From assembly GCF_000003605.2 (NCBI RefSeq), contig NW_003151782.1, positions 171,545-184,067 of the forward strand: a DNA stretch of 12,523 nucleotides, read 5' to 3'. The stretch comes from Saccoglossus kowalevskii. Lineage: Eukaryota > Hemichordata > Enteropneusta > Harrimaniidae. A program made the translations under genes and the position numbers. Positions 9,146-12,523 of this stretch are shown here, piece by piece. The notes beneath the pieces were generated by a model that was given only the letters and a program-made list of their open reading frames with translations, was not told where the DNA came from and did not search any database. Position 1 is the stretch's first letter. Every line of letters begins with the position of its first letter.

Positions 9146-9420
9146 CTAAGCAATCTCAATCCTGCTTAAATAGTCGGCACCTATATTTTTTTACCTTTAA
9201 TCACAGTCCCTCTATCATAGAGGGACTGTGCTTTAATTGATATAATGTGGTAGCTAAAAGATTGTAAATATAGAGCCCACCGCATTAACCTACTGTTTAC
9301 TTTACGGGCCTTGTTTAAATAAATTAATAGCTGGTGATCAGTCGCCAAAATGATTTCTTTGCCATATAAATATTGGTGAAATTTATGCAATGCCCAAATC
9401 ATCAAAGGATAGACTTGTCA
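9146..9420 (-). pseudogene. Ty3/gypsy retroelement RNase H fragment, disrupted
   Basis: The minus-strand frame from about 9420 reads ALHKFHQYLYGKE, then a TDH motif, YLNKA, and RLMRWALYLQSF with ISIK. This is the second half of the RNase H domain of Ty3/gypsy-type reverse transcriptases, including the catalytic Asp of TDH. The C-terminal ADYLSR signature of the same domain is visible at about 9178-9161, but in another frame, so an indel lies in the A-rich tract at about 9184-9192. A TAG at 9148-9146 follows. A 29-bp palindrome with a 7-bp duplication (9195-9237) sits between the two parts. Upstream, an in-frame TGA at 9420-9418 ends the match; the reverse transcriptase and the first catalytic residues are missing, and I see no integrase or LTR. 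It is a dead fragment. Confidence 0.8.
9195..9237. mobile_element. 29-bp palindrome with 7-bp flanking direct repeat
   Basis: Positions 9202-9215 (CACAGTCCCTCTAT) and 9217-9230 (ATAGAGGGACTGTG) are perfect reverse complements around a single C at 9216. The same heptamer, CTTTAAT, lies immediately outside on both sides (9195-9201 and 9231-9237). This is the layout of a tiny insertion with target duplication, placed inside the RNase H fragment where the domain has no such residues. Insert plus one heptamer is 36 bp, so it kept the frame. The heptamer includes TTAA-like sequence, so a TTAA-type target is an alternative reading. The mobiliser is unknown. Confidence 0.6.
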
Positions 9421-9536
9421 CAACTGGAGAGAAGATCATCAACACGGAAATTTTGAAAGAGTGGCTCATACATAAAGAGAGCTGGGAGAAATTTCTGTCT
9501 ACATTCTTTGATAATGTTATTTTGACAATGAAATAG
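9390..9536 (+). other. Unassigned 48-codon open frame
   Basis: A plus-strand frame from ATG 9390 to TAG 9534-9536 reads MPKSSKDRLVTTGEKIINTE, then ILKEWLIHKESWEKFLSTFF. Its first part is antisense to the RNase H fragment. From about 9420 onward it lies outside that match and has a protein-like, Trp- and Lys-rich composition. I do not recognise a family, and it may be chance or a stray exon. Confidence 0.2.
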
Positions 9537-9549
9537 GTAATGTTTTTCA

Positions 9550-11700
9550 TCTCCAATCATGGATTTCTTCTCACTTAATCCTTGAATGTCCCCCAGATTC
9601 GACAGACAAGAAAAAGTGTCGGTACTCTAAACTTGTCAGAGCAATCCTGTGTTTTTTATTTTTTAATATCATCTAAATACTTTTCAAAAACATATTTATC
9701 ATTCTTAATTTATGTAAGTCTTATTTTTTGTTGCTCTGTGCATCGTTTTGCCACTTATTCTGCTACACATTCCTTATACTTACTCTGAAAAGAACATTGA
9801 AAGTTTTAGATTTAAGGTTAGTGGAAATAAGTAATTTCCAATAATTTATTAATCACACTAACCAAGGTATATTTTTGACTCAAACTATTTTCTACAAAGG
9901 CAGCATTAAGGATAATATTATTAGTTTGTAGACAATAAAGTCTATTAAAATTTCATCACCAAACTACAAATGTCAACCATGATAGGATACCAACCTAATT
10001 TACCTCGATAAGCACTGTTAGAAGACATTCTATAATGTTAATAAGTCGCCACACAACGCCACATTTGATATGAGTTCCATGCAGCACATACAACATCAGT
10101 TTTACACAATGAAACAGTCAGTGTATAAGCTACATGTACTCTACATATTCAATAAGTAACCCAGGCCAAAAAAAAAAAAAGATTTTTATGCAGTGACACA
10201 GTTTTTTTTTTATACTTGAAGATTATTCAATACCACAATAACAACATTTATATGTTCAATGTTTAACATTTATTAATAAATGCTGTTGAATACATATATT
10301 AATTAAAGATTCATTTGAATCCACCTTCTGAAACAGAAAGCAAACACTTCCACATTGTGTCGAATGTCGTGCACATTCAAACTGACATACATAATGACAA
10401 GAAGCTAATTTCACTTACTCATTATTCAGATTTTGAAACTCTGTGACTTTACTAAAAATAGAAAATCATTCCTATAATTTGTAATTTCCATTCCCCATAC
10501 CAATTTCATTTCTGTCACGCAATTTGCAAATGCACTGGCTCAAAGAATACAAACGTATTTGAATTGCCAATCTTTTCAATGGGTATAATGTGAACACACA
10601 CTGTGGGAAAACTATGTTGCTTTTATATTGTTAATATAAATAACAAGTCATTGAAAACGACACAGTCCCCATTGGTGTTTTTTAATGTATCTTATGAGCT
10701 GAATACCATACATTCCAAAGAAAAGGGTGGATTATATGCAAAAGGAAAAAATTTCATCCAATTGCAGGTGACCTAATATGTCAACTGAAGTGTGCTGTGG
10801 TAAATAGCGTGGAGAATCATGATCATTTTCTCATACAATAGGCGATAATTTCATTAAATACAGAAGCAACAAAAATGTAATTGTGCAGGTGTACAAAATC
10901 TTTCAATGTATGTCAGAGAAGCGACCAAGAACACACACAAATACCGATACCAAGTTTGAATAAAATCCACCAAGGCATGCCTAGGAAACAGGTTCAAATT
11001 TTGTGATTCTAGTTTTCGGCTTGCCCATAATTAAGCGAAGGGAAAGTCATAGTAGTGGCAAAACATCTGTTGTCCAGCGGTGGTGACGTAAATTAATCTG
11101 TAGATATAGTTGGCCTGTACAGATTTCATCTTGTATAGTTCATCCTCCAAATCGTTTTTTTTAAAGTGTATATAGTGTCTATTGGGTATTTACCGGTATT
11201 TCATAGTGTAGTGTTTTGGGCCTTTGCTTTCAAGTAAAAATATCCAAGTTGAAATCCCATGCTAATTATTTTTTTTTACTTATTCATTTTAATTCTATTA
11301 TTTACTTTTTGCATAATTTTATCATTTTTTTTATTTTCTTTATCTTTTTGTTCATTAACTTCAATGTTTAACATTTTCAATGAATTTAATAACAAATATT
11401 TGCTAAAATTGTTCACTGGCTGTGGTCAGTTAGAATATTAATTAGGGAAAAAGAATTTAGCAAAAAGCGAAGGGATGTGCAGTCATTTCTATGAATTTCA
11501 CTAATCTAATCAGATTGATTGGTAAATTTTGTTGAAATTCATGATAAATAAATTAACACTAGTGTTGATTTTGGGAATACAAGGGTCAAGTCATTAAATT
11601 AACAGCATGGATAAAACCAGCACTTTTGTTTCTGTGTTGCTGTACATAATTAAATTGTTTTTTTAAGAGTCATTATGAGTAACTTTTTCCTACATTCTAA
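9550..11700. other. About 2.1 kb with no recognised gene
   Basis: This is AT-rich sequence. It holds an A13 run (10168-10180) facing a T10 run (10202-10211), a perfect 16-bp AT palindrome CATTTATTAATAAATG (10267-10282), and a stretch near 10943-10975 (ACCGATACCAAGTTTGAATA) that resembles the core of the tandem units at 7712-8210. Open frames here are short and composition-driven, for example a T-rich run near 11259-11441. I searched for the missing first exon of the MFSD1-like gene here and did not find it. Confidence 0.7.
10943..10975 (+). repeat. Solitary copy of the tandem-unit core
   Basis: ATACCGATACCAAGTTTGAA, followed by TAAAATCCACCAAGGC, parallels the TACCAAATTTGATCAAAATC core at about 8143 in the tandem block. 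It suggests the block belongs to a dispersed family. The match is short and was judged by eye. Confidence 0.4.
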
Positions 11701-11720
11701 TTAGGTGATCAGGGTTTTAC

Positions 11721-11742
11721 ATGACGCAATATATTGCGTCAT
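11721..11742. promoter_or_regulatory. 22-bp perfect palindrome (ATGACGCAATA half-site)
   Basis: ATGACGCAATA is followed directly by its reverse complement, with no spacer. Each half holds TGACGCAA, a chimeric CRE-C/EBP type word that bZIP dimers of the ATF4/C/EBP kind can bind; that link is inference. It lies about 250 bp upstream of the zinc-finger open frame. It could instead be part of a DNA-transposon end. Confidence 0.5.
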
Positions 11743-11785
11743 TGACACATAATTATGACTGTACGCCCCTCATAAAAATCAGCAG

Positions 11786-11804
11786 TGCGTCCTGGGGGGA
11801 CGCA
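11786..11804. repeat. GACGCA inverted repeat (hairpin)
   Basis: TGCGTCC (11786-11792) and GGACGCA (11798-11804) are perfect 7-base arms around a five-base spacer. They share the GACGCA word with the palindrome at 11721-11742. Further GCGTC or GACGC words occur at about 11933 and 11974. Confidence 0.6.
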
Positions 11805-11974
11805 GGAATTTTGGCATCAAGTCGTTAGTAATCCACCCCTCCATTTGATCTGCAATAGTTGCTAAATGGGCTCTTGTAACACTAGAACCTCCCTCGATTT
11901 CAAATGGAACGCTCCAAATCATCATTCATATGTGCGTCGCCATTTACACCAATCACAAAAAATGTACTACGTAG

Positions 11975-12466
11975 ACGCTTTGTGTTTATAGTTCGTCTGA
12001 TAGTTCTCCCGTTGAAGCTTCACCAGCTTCCAGTGAAAAGCCCCATGTTTTACTAAAGAAGGATTGTTCTTTCAATGATGGGTGGCTAAATTGTTTTAAA
12101 TGGCTTTGTTACATATCGAATCGAAGCGTTATGGAATGTGAAGTTTGTGTGAGAACGAAAGCCAAAAACCCTTTCACTGACGGGTGTTCAAATTTTCGAA
12201 ACTCAACTGTCATTCGGCATCAAGACTCTAGAAGTCACATCAGTGTCCGTGTGTTGACCATGAAGTCAGACTTTACGGCCGCTCGTCAGGTAGCAAACAA
12301 GAGGAAATACCAAGGTACAACTGACAATCTGAAATCATACGCAGCTCAGCTGCGAACTGTTTATGTTATGGCTAAACGGGATCTCCCTTGCAATGTTTTT
12401 ACCGATTCAGTTTCATGCATGTTCAGAATTTGTTGTATGAATAAAGACCTCGATAAAACTCAGTAA
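11975..12466 (+). CDS. Exon or ORF encoding a TTF-type zinc finger of a hAT-derived protein
   Basis: The plus frame is open from 11975 to the TAA at 12464. Before the ATG at 12131 it already reads SFNDGWLNCFKWLCYISNRS, so coding starts further upstream. Acceptor-like AG sites end at 11991 and 12003. After the ATG come C3xxC6, NPF (13-15), G18, NF (21-22) and H30-x5-H36, the zinc ligands and spacing of the TTF/BED-like finger found in ZNF862- and KIAA1586-like proteins derived from hAT transposases. Then follows LKSYAAQLRTVYVMAKRDLP, the segment that comes next in those proteins. The usual long RNase H-like and C-terminal dimerisation parts are absent. Either the protein continues through a donor such as A-GTAAAT just before the stop (12461-12466), or the copy is truncated. 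The finger should bind DNA. It is antisense to the MFSD1-like gene. Confidence 0.75.
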   Translation, partial: TLCVYSSSDSSPVEASPASSEKPHVLLKKDCSFNDGWLNCFKWLCYISNRSVMECEVCVRTKAKNPFTDGCSNFRNSTVIRHQDSRSHISVRVLTMKSDFTAARQVANKRKYQGTTDNLKSYAAQLRTVYVMAKRDLPCNVFTDSVSCMFRICCMNKDLDKTQ

Positions 12467-12523
12467 ATTAGATATTTTTTTTTCATACTGGTACTCCTCC
12501 ATTGAACTTAAATCATCTCATTA

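Noticed and set aside
9582-9788. A 68-codon plus-strand open frame with a hydrophobic C-terminal half
   Set aside because: The hydrophobic residues come from T-rich sequence. There is no homology or conserved motif.
9980-10035. A possible short first exon on the minus strand (an ATG followed by nine codons and GTAAAT)
   Set aside because: Its phase does not fit exon a, and the peptide does not resemble the MFSD1 N-terminus or TM1.
10412-10455. A possible 33-bp micro-exon on the minus strand between TTTTTAG and GTAAGTG
   Set aside because: The splice words are good, but the peptide does not match the residues expected just before exon a, so it is probably a chance pairing of sites.
11259-11441. 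A possible small membrane protein of 60 codons
   Set aside because: It is almost entirely Phe, Leu and Ile from a T-rich tract, as expected from base composition alone.
1-12523. A bacterial operon, CRISPR array or phage system
   Set aside because: The coding is split by GT-AG introns, there are no ribosome-binding sites or spaced identical repeats, and the mobile remnants are eukaryotic.

Overview
The window is animal nuclear DNA. It is AT-rich, its coding is broken into short exons with GT-AG introns, and its introns hold decayed mobile elements. The style fits a marine invertebrate: repeated ACATGTAT-type words, RecQ-helicase debris, Ty3/gypsy pieces and a TTF-type zinc finger of the hAT-derived kind. 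A mollusc or another spiralian is a guess, and the species cannot be read from the sequence.

The main gene lies on the minus strand and fills roughly positions 125 to 8521. Eleven consecutive exons have matching splice phases throughout. They encode about 360 residues of an MFSD1-type major facilitator transporter, the lysosomal dipeptide carrier family. Transmembrane segments 2 to 11 are present. The first exon or exons (N-terminus and TM1) are not recognisable up to position 12523. The last exon (TM12 and tail) probably lies left of position 1, so the window shows the middle of the gene.

The introns explain the rest of the left two thirds. The 2.1 kb intron between the first two visible exons carries a plus-strand fragment of a RecQ-family helicase (7137-7248). 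It also carries four diverged tandem units of about 131-144 bp (7712-8210), ending in a GACAGACA-type tail. The other introns look plain, apart from a short duplicated motif and a G11 tract near 1170-1370.

Right of 8521, presumably in the 5' intron or in the space beyond it, lie a possible tRNA-derived SINE (about 8800-9060), a broken Ty3/gypsy RNase H fragment (about 9146-9420, minus strand) and about 2.4 kb of AT-rich sequence with no recognised gene. The RNase H fragment is split by a 29-bp near-perfect palindrome flanked by a 7-bp direct repeat, which looks like a very small insertion with a target duplication. At the right edge a plus-strand open frame (11975-12466) encodes the zinc finger of a TTF-type, hAT-derived protein. 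A 22-bp perfect palindrome and a second GACGCA inverted repeat precede it.

I found no operon, CRISPR array, rRNA or convincing tRNA. The best candidates for something undescribed are the 29-bp palindromic insertion and the GACGCA palindromes upstream of the zinc-finger exon. All protein calls come from recognising motifs by eye, not from database searches.
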